Part shown: positions 1 through 9,086 of the stretch, one piece after another
Position numbering within the stretch: the stretch's first letter is position 1
How the letters are laid out: each line of letters starts with the position of its first letter
Assembly (NCBI RefSeq): GCF_000813825.1
Contig: NZ_JWTA01000004.1
Location: forward strand, 496,001-560,000
Source: Chryseobacterium taiwanense
GTDB taxonomy: Bacteria; Bacteroidota; Bacteroidia; Flavobacteriales; Weeksellaceae
Direction: 5' to 3'
DNA length: 64,000 bases
Made by a program: the position numbers and the translations under genes
Notes under the pieces: model-generated
The model's input: the letters and a program-made list of their open reading frames with translations, nothing else
Databases searched by the model: none
What the model was told of the DNA's origin: nothing

Positions 1-53
1 TTTTTGAAAGATGTTATACAAATATAGCCAATGTCTATTAAAAATGCTGTCCA

Positions 54-129
54 TCATTCTGAACGAAGGAAAAATTTCAGCTTTGTTTTTAGAGATTCTT
101 CACTCCGCTTTGCTTCGTTCAAAATGACA
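54..129. repeat. Dispersed palindromic intergenic repeat, copy 1
   Basis: Imperfect inverted repeat whose arms are TCATTCTGAACGAAG (54-68) and CTTCGTTCAAAATGA (113-127), with GAGATTCTTC inside. The outer sequence ending in AATGACAAACG recurs in the copy at 36829-36907. It lies just beyond the terminator of the ChaN-like gene. Confidence 0.7.
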
Positions 130-141
130 AACGTTGTGCAT

Positions 142-164
142 AAAAAAACGGGCTAAAGCCCGTT
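142..164 (-). terminator. Rho-independent terminator of the ChaN-like gene
   Basis: The minus strand reads AACGGGCT, a two-base loop, then AGCCCGTT followed by a run of seven T. It lies 78 bases past the stop codon of the ChaN-like gene. Confidence 0.85.
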
Positions 165-241
165 CCTATTGATATTATATCGTAATCTAACTATTTCCGA
201 CTATCCAAACTGATTCTTTTTACTTTTTACCTGGCTCTTTC

Positions 242-1114
242 TTAATACGTTTTCGTCATATCGCTCGGAATAATCAGATTGAAATCTGTCGGAATATAAT
301 CTTTTTCAGGTACTTTTAATTCAGGATTTTCGGATTCAAATACGGAGATCACTGCCATTTTCAGGTTTGGATTTTTCTGTTTGATGTACCAGTAAATTCC
401 GCCAAATTCTTTGCTGTGGTAATTTCCATTGTAATGGATAAATGTTTTTCCGGCCTGAATATTTTTCAGAATAGATTCCGCCATGGTAGCGTCTTTTGTC
501 GCCTGAGCGGAAATAAAGTTCATCACTTTTGTTCCGTCTGCGTGATCTCCCATCATGGTTTTCATTTCAGGATAACCGGGCGTATCCAAAGTTACTTTAA
601 TAGGCAGCTGAGCAATGTATGTTTTTTCTTTTGCTGATAAATTACTCAGAGATTCTAAGCCTTCTTTTGCTGTTTGAGAGGCATATTTTCTAGGAATATT
701 GGTCGCAATAAAGCTCAGTTTTTTATCTTTTGCAAAATCTACCAAGGGTTTATAATCTGTTGTGAAATTACTCCACAACCGCGCCGAATCTTTTAAGGTT
801 TTAGCATCAAATTTTCCATTCAAATATTGGTTTAGCTGAGACTGATTGTCTCTTTCAAACATTTCTGCTCCCAAAATAAGTTGTCCGTTCTTCTGGGCAT
901 ATAAAGCTTCGGTAATTTTCAGCTGAAGCCAATGATTGATGGAACTGTTATGATTTTCACCAAAGAAAACCACATCATAATCAGCCAGTTCTCTGAATAA
1001 TTTTTCCGGCTTGATTTCTTTTCCTTTTTTATCATAAAACTGATAGGGTTTGAAATTCTGGGCGCTCAATACGCCACAAACAACAAGCAATATCGCGATG
1101 AAAATATGTTTCAT
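242..1114 (-). CDS. ChaN-like haem-binding/iron-regulated protein (Tiki superfamily)
   Basis: A 290-residue exported protein. Residues 1-18 form a signal peptide ending in SAQ. The motif FFGENHNSSINHW near residues 50-62 and HYNGNYHSKEFGG near 228-240 match the conserved Glu/His-rich core of the ChaN/DUF399 family, whose Campylobacter member binds haem and which is related to Tiki metalloproteases. It lies about 310 bases downstream of hmuS on the same strand, so it fits the haem locus, although the gap carries a terminator and a repeat and it may be a separate transcript. ATG start. Family assignment is good; haem binding here is inferred. Confidence 0.8.
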   Translation of the reverse strand: MKHIFIAILLVVCGVLSAQNFKPYQFYDKKGKEIKPEKLFRELADYDVVFFGENHNSSINHWLQLKITEALYAQKNGQLILGAEMFERDNQSQLNQYLNGKFDAKTLKDSARLWSNFTTDYKPLVDFAKDKKLSFIATNIPRKYASQTAKEGLESLSNLSAKEKTYIAQLPIKVTLDTPGYPEMKTMMGDHADGTKVMNFISAQATKDATMAESILKNIQAGKTFIHYNGNYHSKEFGGIYWYIKQKNPNLKMAVISVFESENPELKVPEKDYIPTDFNLIIPSDMTKTY

Positions 1115-1228
1115 TTTTTATTTTTTATAGTTTTAATTTAACGCAAAGTTTGCAAAGGTTTATTTTATTCTAACTTAATATTTTACGTTTCGCAAAGACG
1201 TTTCACTTAGCAATTGAATTACAGATTG

Positions 1229-1303
1229 TTATGCTGAACGGGACGAAGTGAAATGAAGGGTCTCTATAACTTAAGCTGAGATTCTTCCTTCGTCAGAATG
1301 ACA
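1229..1303. repeat. Dispersed palindromic intergenic repeat, copy 2
   Basis: Holds the family signatures GAAGGGTCTC, GAGATTCTTCCTTCGTC and TCAGAATGACA. The left arm is degraded (ATGCTGAACGGGACGAAG). It occupies the middle of the 310-base gap between the ChaN-like gene and hmuS. In the rest of that gap I see only AT-rich sequence with short GCAAAG motifs (1142-1200) and the hmuS terminator. Confidence 0.6.
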
Positions 1304-1371
1304 GGCTGTATGCTGAACAAATCTACAATTTTTGCAGTTTTACCGTTTACAAGTTAGCCTTTTTACTTAAG

Positions 1372-1404
1372 AAAAAAGCCGCCCTGTAAAAAACAAAACG
1401 GCTT
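1372..1404 (-). terminator. Probable terminator of the hmu operon after hmuS
   Basis: On the minus strand AAGCCG pairs with CGGCTT across a 17-base loop and is followed by a T run. It begins about 20 bases past the hmuS stop. Confidence 0.65.
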
Positions 1405-1424
1405 CATAAAAATTATCTAACTAT

Positions 1425-2453
1425 TTATTTTTCTAAACCTGCTACAAGGTCTTTCCACTCTTGTAATTCAGGGATTCCAGGTTTTCTTTTTCCAAAGAAC
1501 TGAACGATGAAATCTCCTTCGCTGTTAAATACTTCAATAGCCGTTACTTCACCATCTTCCGTTGGTTTCTTTACGATCCATGCCTCAGCAATTTTCGTAA
1601 CGTCAAGGTGTAAATTGAAGTCAGGATCCATTACATTGAACCACTGTTGGTGCCAAAGTGTTTTTGTCACAGTTCCCGTATGGATCTGGATGATTCCTCT
1701 GTTTCCAACAAATATCATGATCGGCAATTGCTTTTCAGCAGCATCTTCAAGTACGCTTACCACTTTTGCGTTGTCGATTTTTTTAGTGAATCCTTCCGGA
1801 GCCAATCTTAATGCCTGAGTTCTGCTTACTCCGAATTTTCTTGTCATCATGAAGAAATCATGCGTATCTTTCAATTCTGTCCAGGCTTTTTGGAAACCTT
1901 CTACATCAATATCCGCATCTGCTTTTTCTTCAGCTTTTGGAGCTACCGCTTCAAATTCGAAAGTTGAAGTCTGCTCTTCTGCCTTGAATTTTTCAACAAT
2001 TGCATCAAAAGCAGCTTCGTTGCTGTCTTTTGTCAAATAAATTTTGTGTAGAGCCAATCCGTCTTTTCCGAAGAACTGTAAGCTTTTTCTGTCTCCTTCT
2101 ACCACTGCAAAAGCAAATTTCCAGTGGTTTTGGAAGATTCTCAAATCAATATCTTCTCCTACGAAAAGCTGTGCATGCGGACTGCTGAAATCTCCGTTCA
2201 GATAAGTTCCTTTTCTTTCGTGTACACACTCTTCATTACGGGTAAGAGCCATCACTTTTCCTAATTGTTCCGCTTCAGTCAGAATTTCTTTAAATTCCGG
2301 CTTCAAAACCGTTACTCCTTCTCCTACATTGGTTGCCAATAGTTCAGCTTCGCTTACTCCAAGTTCCGTAGCTGCATTTCTGATTCTTAAATGTGGATTT
2401 TCAGCTTTCAAAGCTTCCCATTTTTCCTTAAGATCGTTTACTAATGTGCTCAT
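1425..2453 (-). CDS. hmuS: Haem-degrading/haem-trafficking protein HmuS (HemS/ChuX family)
   Basis: A 342-residue cytoplasmic protein with the two-repeat architecture of HemS/HmuS/ChuS: an N-terminal half (about 10-160) and a C-terminal half (about 185-335), joined by a Glu/Ala-rich linker. Typical segments are LRIRNAATELGVSEAELLAT at the start and FVGNRGIIQIHTG in the second repeat. In the family it takes haem from the inner-membrane ABC importer and either degrades it to release iron or hands it on. It is the last gene of the hmu run, four bases after the methyltransferase gene. ATG start. Normal length, no defect seen. Confidence 0.93.
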   Translation of the reverse strand: MSTLVNDLKEKWEALKAENPHLRIRNAATELGVSEAELLATNVGEGVTVLKPEFKEILTEAEQLGKVMALTRNEECVHERKGTYLNGDFSSPHAQLFVGEDIDLRIFQNHWKFAFAVVEGDRKSLQFFGKDGLALHKIYLTKDSNEAAFDAIVEKFKAEEQTSTFEFEAVAPKAEEKADADIDVEGFQKAWTELKDTHDFFMMTRKFGVSRTQALRLAPEGFTKKIDNAKVVSVLEDAAEKQLPIMIFVGNRGIIQIHTGTVTKTLWHQQWFNVMDPDFNLHLDVTKIAEAWIVKKPTEDGEVTAIEVFNSEGDFIVQFFGKRKPGIPELQEWKDLVAGLEK

Positions 2454-2457
2454 TATT

Positions 2458-3108
2458 TTATTTTTTTATGGTTAAAACTGTATAATTTCTTGTTATGGTT
2501 TCGTTTCCTGTTTTACTTTTTACCTCTTCTTCCTTTTCTGAGATTTTCATTCTTTTGAAATCACTTTTAGAAACGGTCTCCTCCATTTCGTCTGTATTAT
2601 ACAACGTAAAGTCGAATTGGGTAAAAGGCAGTTTCTCCATGAAATCTCTTTGCCCGAATGTCAAAACAAAGGTTCCGTTGTCTTTCAAGACTCTGTAGAT
2701 TTCATTTAAATATTCAATCGGTTGCGCCCAGAAATACACTGTGTTTACCGTAAATATTTTATCAAAAACTCTGTCTTCAAAAGGTAATTTCTCTCCTTCA
2801 TACAAAATAAAGTCTGCCTGATTCTTATATTCTTCATTCAGCCTTTTCGCTTCATGATGCATGGTTTCAGAAATATCAATTCCTGTATATTTTACATTTT
2901 GAGCCTTGTTCAAAATACTTTTAACATGGGCTGCGTTGCCATGACCGATTTCAAGTATGATTTCATCGTCTTCTATTAAAAGCGTTTTAATGCTTTCCAG
3001 GGTCATTCCTATGTTCGTAGCATTCATCATCTCGCCTATTTCAATTCCCTTTTCTCCCTGGGGATTGGCAAGATTTTGCGCTAATATTTTTAAGTCTTCT
3101 TTTTCCAT
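2458..3108 (-). CDS. Class I SAM-dependent methyltransferase in the haem operon
   Basis: A protein of about 216 residues with a Rossmann methyltransferase fold. Motif I is ILEIGHGNA (near residue 50), followed by YTGIDIS, LPFEDRVFDKIFTVN and YRVLKDNGTFVLTFG, typical of the UbiE/Methyltransf_11 group. I start it at the ATG at 3108. The longer frame to 3117 would need a TTG and would overlap hmuV; from 3108 only one base separates the two genes, which suggests translational coupling. Substrate unknown. Its place between hmuV and hmuS suggests a role in haem or tetrapyrrole handling, but nothing in the sequence proves that. Confidence 0.85.
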   Translation of the reverse strand: MEKEDLKILAQNLANPQGEKGIEIGEMMNATNIGMTLESIKTLLIEDDEIILEIGHGNAAHVKSILNKAQNVKYTGIDISETMHHEAKRLNEEYKNQADFILYEGEKLPFEDRVFDKIFTVNTVYFWAQPIEYLNEIYRVLKDNGTFVLTFGQRDFMEKLPFTQFDFTLYNTDEMEETVSKSDFKRMKISEKEEEVKSKTGNETITRNYTVLTIKK

Positions 3109-3109
3109 A

Positions 3110-3880
3110 TTATCCAAAAATGATCATGGGGTTATTAGTAATTGGATGGTCGCAAATGGTACAGGGAAAGTTATAGGCTTTGCTGATATTTTCAGCGGTA
3201 AAAACTTCCGTTGGTGTTCCGTATGCGGAAACCTTTCCTGATTTCATCAATAAAATTTTATCTGCATACTGCGCTGCCAGATTCAGATCATGAAGAACTA
3301 CAATGGCAGAGTTTGCCTTTTTTGTAAAGTTTTTAATGATTTCCAACGCTTTATATTGATGTTTTATGTCTAAGTTGTTTAACGGTTCATCCAGAAAAAC
3401 AAGTTTGTGGGCGATATCGTTCTGCAACTGAGCCATTACTCTGGAAAGATGTACCCTTTGTTTTTCACCACCCGACAAAGTATTGTACTCTCTGTCTTTT
3501 AAGTGAAATACATCGGTTTCGTACATCATATTGTTCATGGCTTCATGATCTCCCTGTCCCGGTTGTGCATCGAAATACGGGTAACGTCCCATCATGACGA
3601 CATCTTTTACATCAAGCGGAATATCGTTGCTGTTGTGCTGAGAAAATTTCGCTTTATGTTTTGAAAGTTCCTGCACCTGCCAATCATTGATATGTTTATC
3701 TTTAAATAAAATCTGATGCTTAGATTTTACTTCATTGGCCAAAACACTTAATAGGCTGGATTTTCCGGCTCCGTTCGGGCCTACAATGGCCAAAAATTCA
3801 CCATATTCCAAATGAACATCAACAGAATCCAGAATCTTGAATTCTTTATGTTTGTAACTTATCTGATGCGCCTTTATCAT
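3110..3880 (-). CDS. hmuV: Haemin ABC importer ATP-binding protein HmuV
   Basis: A 256-residue ATPase of the iron-siderophore/haem/B12 importer class. It has Walker A GPNGAGKSS (near residue 35), signature LSGGEKQRVHLSRV, Walker B KLVFLDEPLNNLD and the switch His in VVLHDLN. It would power haem import through HmuU from the periplasmic side. Its start overlaps the stop of hmuU by one base. The HmuV subfamily rather than FepC/BtuD is chosen because of the neighbours hmuY, hmuT and hmuS. Confidence 0.93.
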   Translation of the reverse strand: MIKAHQISYKHKEFKILDSVDVHLEYGEFLAIVGPNGAGKSSLLSVLANEVKSKHQILFKDKHINDWQVQELSKHKAKFSQHNSNDIPLDVKDVVMMGRYPYFDAQPGQGDHEAMNNMMYETDVFHLKDREYNTLSGGEKQRVHLSRVMAQLQNDIAHKLVFLDEPLNNLDIKHQYKALEIIKNFTKKANSAIVVLHDLNLAAQYADKILLMKSGKVSAYGTPTEVFTAENISKAYNFPCTICDHPITNNPMIIFG

Positions 3881-4920
3881 TACAACGATTTTTTAAATTT
3901 AATTAAAATAGCAATGAAAATAGGACCTCCCATTAATGCAGTCAAAATTCCGATCGGTAATTCTGACGGTTCGACAATGCTTCTGCTGAATGTATCTGCC
4001 AGCAATAATAAAATGCTTCCGCAAATTGCTGATAAGGGTAAAATGAAGGAGTAGTTCGATTTAAATAAAAGTCTTAAAATATAGGGGATAATAAGACCTA
4101 CAAAGCCAATCGTGCCTGAAAATGCAACACAACTTCCTACCATTAATGCAGTGATAATGATAATCTGTTTTTTTAAGCGTTCTACATTAATTCCTAAATG
4201 CTGTGCATCTTTTTCACCTAACATCATTGCATTCAATGCTTTTCCTTTGGGTAATAAAATAATATAGGAAATGACCAAAACCACTGTCAGAATAATATTC
4301 TTCGTCCATGTTGCCGCAGCCAGACTTCCTAAATTCCAAAATGTTAAATCTCTCAACTGGTCGTCTTTTGAAATATAGATCAAAAAACCTGTGATGGAAA
4401 ACCCGATCGCCGTAATGGCAACTCCGGTCAACAGCATCATGACCACATTTGTTTTTCCTCCGCTCGTGGAAATTCTGTACACCAACAGCATCGATAAAAA
4501 AGAACCGATGAAAGCGGCAATACCTACCAATGAAAATTGTACAGCTTCAGGAAGATATTGCTTGAAATGCCCTCCTAAAACAATTGCAATGGCGGCAAGT
4601 AGTGTTGCTCCCGATGTCAATCCTATTAAATCTCCTGTTGCCAGAGGATTTTTAAATAATCCCTGTAATCCTGTTCCCGAAACGGCAAGCATACTGCCGA
4701 TAAGAATCGCCATGATAATTCTGGCTGCTCTTACGTCCCAAACTACATATTTATCACTTAATGATAAACCCGGATCTCCTTTTATTACTTTTCCCAACAC
4801 TTCAAACGCAGATTTACCACCAAAATCGTAAACCCCCGTATTAAGAGACCATACTGCTATGATGACAAGCAGTATGGCACTTATTGTAATATAAAAGTAT
4901 AGTTTACTTTGTGTTTTCAA
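3880..4920 (-). CDS. hmuU: Haemin ABC importer permease HmuU (FecCD family)
   Basis: A 346-residue polytopic inner-membrane protein of the FecCD family, with about ten hydrophobic segments. Family signatures include ARIIMAILIGSMLAVSGTGLQGLFKNPLA (about 66-94) and GTIGFVGLIIPYILR (about 269-283). It forms the channel of the HmuTUV importer. The only usable start is a TTG at 4920: no in-frame ATG occurs before the first membrane helix. That start overlaps the hmuT coding end by 17 bases, so translation is probably coupled to hmuT. Confidence 0.92.
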   Translation of the reverse strand: MKTQSKLYFYITISAILLVIIAVWSLNTGVYDFGGKSAFEVLGKVIKGDPGLSLSDKYVVWDVRAARIIMAILIGSMLAVSGTGLQGLFKNPLATGDLIGLTSGATLLAAIAIVLGGHFKQYLPEAVQFSLVGIAAFIGSFLSMLLVYRISTSGGKTNVVMMLLTGVAITAIGFSITGFLIYISKDDQLRDLTFWNLGSLAAATWTKNIILTVVLVISYIILLPKGKALNAMMLGEKDAQHLGINVERLKKQIIIITALMVGSCVAFSGTIGFVGLIIPYILRLLFKSNYSFILPLSAICGSILLLLADTFSRSIVEPSELPIGILTALMGGPIFIAILIKFKKSL

Positions 4921-5782
4921 TTAAAAGTTTGTTTAATCCTACAGCAGCTTCTCCTAATCTTGGTCCGAAGCTTGAAACCAAACCTCCGTCCATAGCAATA
5001 ATCTTTTTGTTTTTACCAGCGTTTGTCTGAGAAACACCCGGCATTTTTAAAGCACCTTCGTTTCCTCCAGCTCCCTGTAATCCGCTTGAGAAGAAGAATA
5101 ACACATCAGGATTTGCTTTTACAACCGCTTCAGGCGTCAATGGTTTGAAATCTTCGAAGTCATTCACAGCATTTTCTCCACCTGCAAGACCGATTAATGC
5201 AGCCATTGGTGTGTTTTTTCCTGAAACCATCAACATATTTCCTCTTGCGTAAATGAAGAGTACTTTTGGCTTTTTAGCAATAGGCTGAACTTGTTTTAAA
5301 TCAGCATCTATTTTATCGTTAAGCTTTTGGTAATCTGCATTCCCGATTGCTTTTGCAACGTCAGCGATTAATTTTTTAGTTCCGTCAATTGTAAACTCCT
5401 GCTGGAAAACTTCAGTTTTGATTCCTGAAGATTTGATTTTTCCCATTAAATCGGGATTGATATCTTTATCAGAAGCTAAAATCAATGTTGGAGAAACCGC
5501 CATGATCGGCTCAATCGTCATTGATCTCATATGACCTAAATCTTTAGCCGTAGCTTTCAAAGATTCCGGATAGGTACTTGTAACGTCTGTTCCTACGATT
5601 TCTTTTTCGTGACCTAAAGCAGCAACAATTTCTGTAATTCCGCCATTAAGGGTAACGATTTTATTATTTGATTTTGGAGCTTCAGAAGAAACTTCTGTTG
5701 TATTTTCTGTTGGCTTTCCAGCTTCTTTTTTACAAGAATACACTGCTACCAATACTGAAGCTGCAAGAATGAATTTTTTCAT
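4904..5782 (-). CDS. hmuT: Haemin ABC importer substrate-binding lipoprotein HmuT
   Basis: A 292-residue protein with a lipoprotein signal: hydrophobic residues 4-15, then the lipobox VYSC with Cys17 as lipidation site. The rest is a periplasmic binding protein of the TroA/BtuF type, with IVTLNGGITEIVAALGHEKEIVGTD near residues 43-67 and a VLFIYARGNMLMVSG segment in the middle. It captures haem delivered by the outer-membrane receptor and passes it to HmuUV. It follows hmuY after 27 bases and overlaps hmuU. Confidence 0.92.
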   Translation of the reverse strand: MKKFILAASVLVAVYSCKKEAGKPTENTTEVSSEAPKSNNKIVTLNGGITEIVAALGHEKEIVGTDVTSTYPESLKATAKDLGHMRSMTIEPIMAVSPTLILASDKDINPDLMGKIKSSGIKTEVFQQEFTIDGTKKLIADVAKAIGNADYQKLNDKIDADLKQVQPIAKKPKVLFIYARGNMLMVSGKNTPMAALIGLAGGENAVNDFEDFKPLTPEAVVKANPDVLFFFSSGLQGAGGNEGALKMPGVSQTNAGKNKKIIAMDGGLVSSFGPRLGEAAVGLNKLLIENTK

Positions 5783-5809
5783 GATCTACTATTATTTGAT
5801 TTATAGGGT

Positions 5810-6898
5810 TTAGAATAATGGTTTGTATTCAAATTGAGGATGTCCTCTTTCTCCTTTCTCATCGGTCATATTTTTAAATCTTAGTTTAAAATAATATCCT
5901 TCTGCATCTTTGATTACATAGAAAACAGTACTTTTTACCTGAGATCCGGAAGGCCCCGCTTCTCTCCAGTTACTTCCGATTACACGTTGATCATTATATA
6001 CAAACTTAGTTTGGTCAATATCAGAGAATTTAAAAGCATTATAAGCTTCCGCTCCTGTAGTAGTTCCTGTTGCTTTTACTTCATAAGCACCTGCTCCCCC
6101 CATATTATTGATTGTAATAAAATCAGCATATACATAAGTTCCTGCTCCTTCAATCACGTTAGTAAATACCGTAAAACCGATATCCCAATTTTTCTTTTCA
6201 GGTTGAATAGAGAGTTGGCTATCATTAACTAAGCTTACAAAATTGTAGTTATACGCTGAATTTTTAGTAATATTAAGTTCTTTGATATTGGTAGTCTCAT
6301 CAAGTGGCGCATATCTCACCTTGTAACCACTTCCCTGTCTTACAACTTGTATTTTCATCCAACCTCTAGATTCTGAACCTGTATTCACAGAACCTGCTGC
6401 TACATTACCTGTATAAACTTTTACCCCCATATTGATAAGATAAATTCCATTATCAGAGGCATTAGCTTTAACTTCTTCAATAGCAGTATATCCTGAAGGT
6501 ATATTTCCTTTTACATCATCAATGTATCCTATATTTGCAGTACTATATGGTCCCACAACAACGTCAGTAGTCATCGTTCCAACACTTGCTGTTGTTACTT
6601 GCTTAATATCTGTTGCATTTGGAATTTTTGCTGCTGCCATCGCTACTGATGAGTTTAGCACAACTTTAAATTCATTTCCTGCATAGAAAGCCAAATCCCA
6701 ATCGTTTCTTTTTGTAAGAATCATAGAGTTTGTTCCGAAATCAAACCACACCTGATTTGGCTGGGTAGCACCTCCTACTTTAGCATCTACAGTATATCCG
6801 TCAGTTTTTGGAACTGCAACCGGATCTTCATTATCATTTATACAAGATTGTGCAGTAAATGCTCCTCCAATTAAAAGATAAAATAGTATTTTTTTCAT
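5810..6898 (-). CDS. hmuY: HmuY-family haem-binding lipoprotein
   Basis: A protein of 362 residues when started at the ATG at 6898, which places a lipoprotein signal peptide directly at the N-terminus (MKKILFYLLIGG, lipobox AQSC). An ATG nine codons further upstream would precede the signal with polar residues and overlap the receptor stop. The body has a repeated FDFGTNS / NDWDLAFY and KKNWDIGFTVFTN pattern typical of HmuY beta-sheet proteins, which in Porphyromonas bind haem and strip it from host haemoproteins. It is ten bases behind the receptor gene. Longer than P. gingivalis HmuY, as is common in flavobacteria. Confidence 0.9.
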   Translation of the reverse strand: MKKILFYLLIGGAFTAQSCINDNEDPVAVPKTDGYTVDAKVGGATQPNQVWFDFGTNSMILTKRNDWDLAFYAGNEFKVVLNSSVAMAAAKIPNATDIKQVTTASVGTMTTDVVVGPYSTANIGYIDDVKGNIPSGYTAIEEVKANASDNGIYLINMGVKVYTGNVAAGSVNTGSESRGWMKIQVVRQGSGYKVRYAPLDETTNIKELNITKNSAYNYNFVSLVNDSQLSIQPEKKNWDIGFTVFTNVIEGAGTYVYADFITINNMGGAGAYEVKATGTTTGAEAYNAFKFSDIDQTKFVYNDQRVIGSNWREAGPSGSQVKSTVFYVIKDAEGYYFKLRFKNMTDEKGERGHPQFEYKPLF

Positions 6899-6908
6899 AT
6901 TTAAAATT

Positions 6909-9026
6909 TTAGAAGTTATAGCCAACTCTTACAAAATAGCTTCGGCCATAGAAAAGATTAGAATTTGGATCAGCCGATTCATGAACGTTTCCTGAAATGG
7001 TAGTATCTCGAACAGATGACACATCGAAAATGTTCTTCACTCCCGCACTTACTTCAAAATGATTTTTAAAGAATGGTTGAGTCACCGTAAAATTCATCAT
7101 GCTAAAATCTTTACGTTCACCAATAATATATTGAGAAGAGGTAAGATCTGATACCAATGTAAACATTTGAGTTTTACCTGTATATTTATAGAATAAAGAT
7201 AATGTTGTATTGATTTTCGGAATGATATAGTTAGCTGCAAGATTTGCCTCGAATGTATAGAAGAAATCATCAGGAGATGTAAGCCCGCTTTCATTCAAGG
7301 ATTTTGAAATTCCATAATATGCAGCATTAGCAGATAGACTGAACTGTCCTTTATGAGCTCTAAAATTACCCTCGAATAAATAACTTTCGAAACGGTCTAT
7401 ATTTATATATTGAAACTTCATAGGCAGAATACTTGTTTGTGCAAGTTCTATTCTGTCTTTTACTTTTAAATAAGTAGCACTCGCTCCTATTCCTAAATTC
7501 CACCCGGAATCTGTTACGATTTTTTTATCTGCATTCAGTGAAGCCGTCATTCCTGTTTCCGGTTTCAGATTCTGATTTCCTTGAATATCGTGGTTACTGT
7601 CTACCTGATAGGTATACAACTCGTCAAAGTTCGGGAATCTGTTAGCACTTCCTACTACAAGACGAATATTATCATTATCTGTAACTTTTGCTCTTGCCGT
7701 TAAAGAATAATTATGCTGTGTATCAAATTTGTCACTTAACGCTAAACGGTACCCCGGACGAATTGAAAGCCAATTATTAGCATTCCATTCTACGGACATA
7801 AAATTAGCATAATTGAAAATTTTTCTCTTTACATCATTTGTTCCTCCGAAGTTTCCAGCTATATTCCCAGCAAATCCTGTTGTATGATCTAATTCATATC
7901 CAAGCTGGAAATCTATTTTATCATTATCAAGGAAATTACTGAACACTCCTCTGGAATATAAAACATCTGATTTGTTATAAGATTGATATTCATTCAGATT
8001 ATCTCTTACCTGTCTGTTAGGAATATCGTAGACAAAATCTCTGTATTTTCTATCTTGAGTCTGATATGAAAAATCTCCTGTATAATTGATGGCTCCAAGT
8101 TTTGTCTGAACGTTTAACTGGTTGACATATCTTGTCGTTTTATAATCTCTATCTGTAGAGATAAATGTTCTGTTTCCTTCTCCTAAATAGAGTTCAGTAA
8201 CTTTTGGATTATAATAATTCAGCTTTTCATTTAGAAACCCGAATTTATAGAAAATTGATGTCTTATTTTTAGTATAGCGTAAGATTCCATCAACATTTAA
8301 GACATCTTTTGGTTGCCATGAATAACCTCTTTTTTCATCTTGCTCAAAATATTTATACCCCTCCTGAGTTCCTTTGAATCCTTGAAAATCATTATGATTA
8401 ATATTCGCTCCCACATACCAGTGTTCATTGATATTATACCCAATATTTAGATTTTGGATATGCCTTCCTTCTCCTTTTTTATACCAGTCATATTCTTTAC
8501 CTACAGTTTCTTCCTGTAAAAAAGCATTTAAAGTTAATTTTTTCTGACTGTTCTTCTTGGTAATAATATTAATAACTCCGGCAACCGCATTACTTCCATA
8601 ATCCACTCCCATTGAACCTCGTACAACTTCTATACGTTCTACGTTATTTACATTCAACTTAGTTAAATCGATATTATTTCCTAAACCAATATCTCCTACT
8701 ACCGGAATGTTGTCGATAAGTATTTTTGTGTATTCCCCCCCAAGCCCCATAAGGTTTGCTGTTGAATTTCCGGAATTACGATCTGATGTAATAAGAATGT
8801 TCAAACTTTGATTAAGAACTTCCGCAACATTGGTTGCCGCCATATTCTTGATCTGCTCTGCATTAATAACTTCAACTTTATAAATCGATTTATTAATTGA
8901 TTGTTGCATATATTGTCCGGTAATGACAACTTCTTCAATTTTTTTCTGATTTAAAGAATCTTTTTCCTGTGCATGTACCCACACTAAAGCAGATAATGAT
9001 ACTATTGAAAGTATTTTCTTCTTCAT
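6909..9026 (-). CDS. TonB-dependent outer-membrane haem receptor (HmuR-like)
   Basis: A 705-residue outer-membrane receptor. Residues 1-19 are a signal peptide; the TonB box IEEVVITG follows near 31-38. The plug spans roughly 45-160 and ends with VERIEVVRGSMGVDYGSNAVAGVINII. The beta-barrel ends in the aromatic terminus YFVRVGYNF. There is no N-terminal carboxypeptidase-like domain, which separates it from the SusC class. As first gene of the hmu run it should move haem across the outer membrane using TonB energy, with HmuY as partner. Its promoter carries a Fur-box-like site. Haem as ligand is inferred from the operon. Confidence 0.9.
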   Translation of the reverse strand: MKKKILSIVSLSALVWVHAQEKDSLNQKKIEEVVITGQYMQQSINKSIYKVEVINAEQIKNMAATNVAEVLNQSLNILITSDRNSGNSTANLMGLGGEYTKILIDNIPVVGDIGLGNNIDLTKLNVNNVERIEVVRGSMGVDYGSNAVAGVINIITKKNSQKKLTLNAFLQEETVGKEYDWYKKGEGRHIQNLNIGYNINEHWYVGANINHNDFQGFKGTQEGYKYFEQDEKRGYSWQPKDVLNVDGILRYTKNKTSIFYKFGFLNEKLNYYNPKVTELYLGEGNRTFISTDRDYKTTRYVNQLNVQTKLGAINYTGDFSYQTQDRKYRDFVYDIPNRQVRDNLNEYQSYNKSDVLYSRGVFSNFLDNDKIDFQLGYELDHTTGFAGNIAGNFGGTNDVKRKIFNYANFMSVEWNANNWLSIRPGYRLALSDKFDTQHNYSLTARAKVTDNDNIRLVVGSANRFPNFDELYTYQVDSNHDIQGNQNLKPETGMTASLNADKKIVTDSGWNLGIGASATYLKVKDRIELAQTSILPMKFQYINIDRFESYLFEGNFRAHKGQFSLSANAAYYGISKSLNESGLTSPDDFFYTFEANLAANYIIPKINTTLSLFYKYTGKTQMFTLVSDLTSSQYIIGERKDFSMMNFTVTQPFFKNHFEVSAGVKNIFDVSSVRDTTISGNVHESADPNSNLFYGRSYFVRVGYNF

Positions 9027-9045
9027 GAAAACTAAAAATTTTTGA

Positions 9046-9053
9046 CAAATATA
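9046..9053 (-). promoter_or_regulatory. -7 promoter element of the hmu operon
   Basis: The minus strand reads TATATTTG, an exact match to the Bacteroidota -7 element TAnnTTTG, 20 bases upstream of the receptor start codon. Confidence 0.7.
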
Positions 9054-9060
9054 ATATTTT

Positions 9061-9079
9061 ATTTAGAATAGTTAAAAAT
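9061..9079. promoter_or_regulatory. Fur-box-like operator 1 (hmu operon side)
   Basis: The site ATTTAGAATAGTTAAAAAT agrees at 15 of 19 positions with ATTTAGAATTATTCTAAAT, the flavobacterial Fur-box form I recall from Riemerella work. It sits directly upstream of the -7 element of the receptor gene, where bound Fur would block RNA polymerase. It forms one arm of a perfect 13-bp inverted repeat (9057-9069 with 9102-9114). Confidence 0.65.
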
Positions 9080-9086
9080 AATTATA

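Noticed and set aside
4391..4831. Long plus-strand frame opposite hmuU
   Set aside because: Low-complexity product without recognisable domain; it mirrors the FecCD coding sequence.
5805..5826. TTTAGAATAATGG near the start of hmuT as a third Fur box
   Set aside because: It lies in the last codons of hmuY, matches only about 12 of 19 positions and has no second half; coding sequence explains it.
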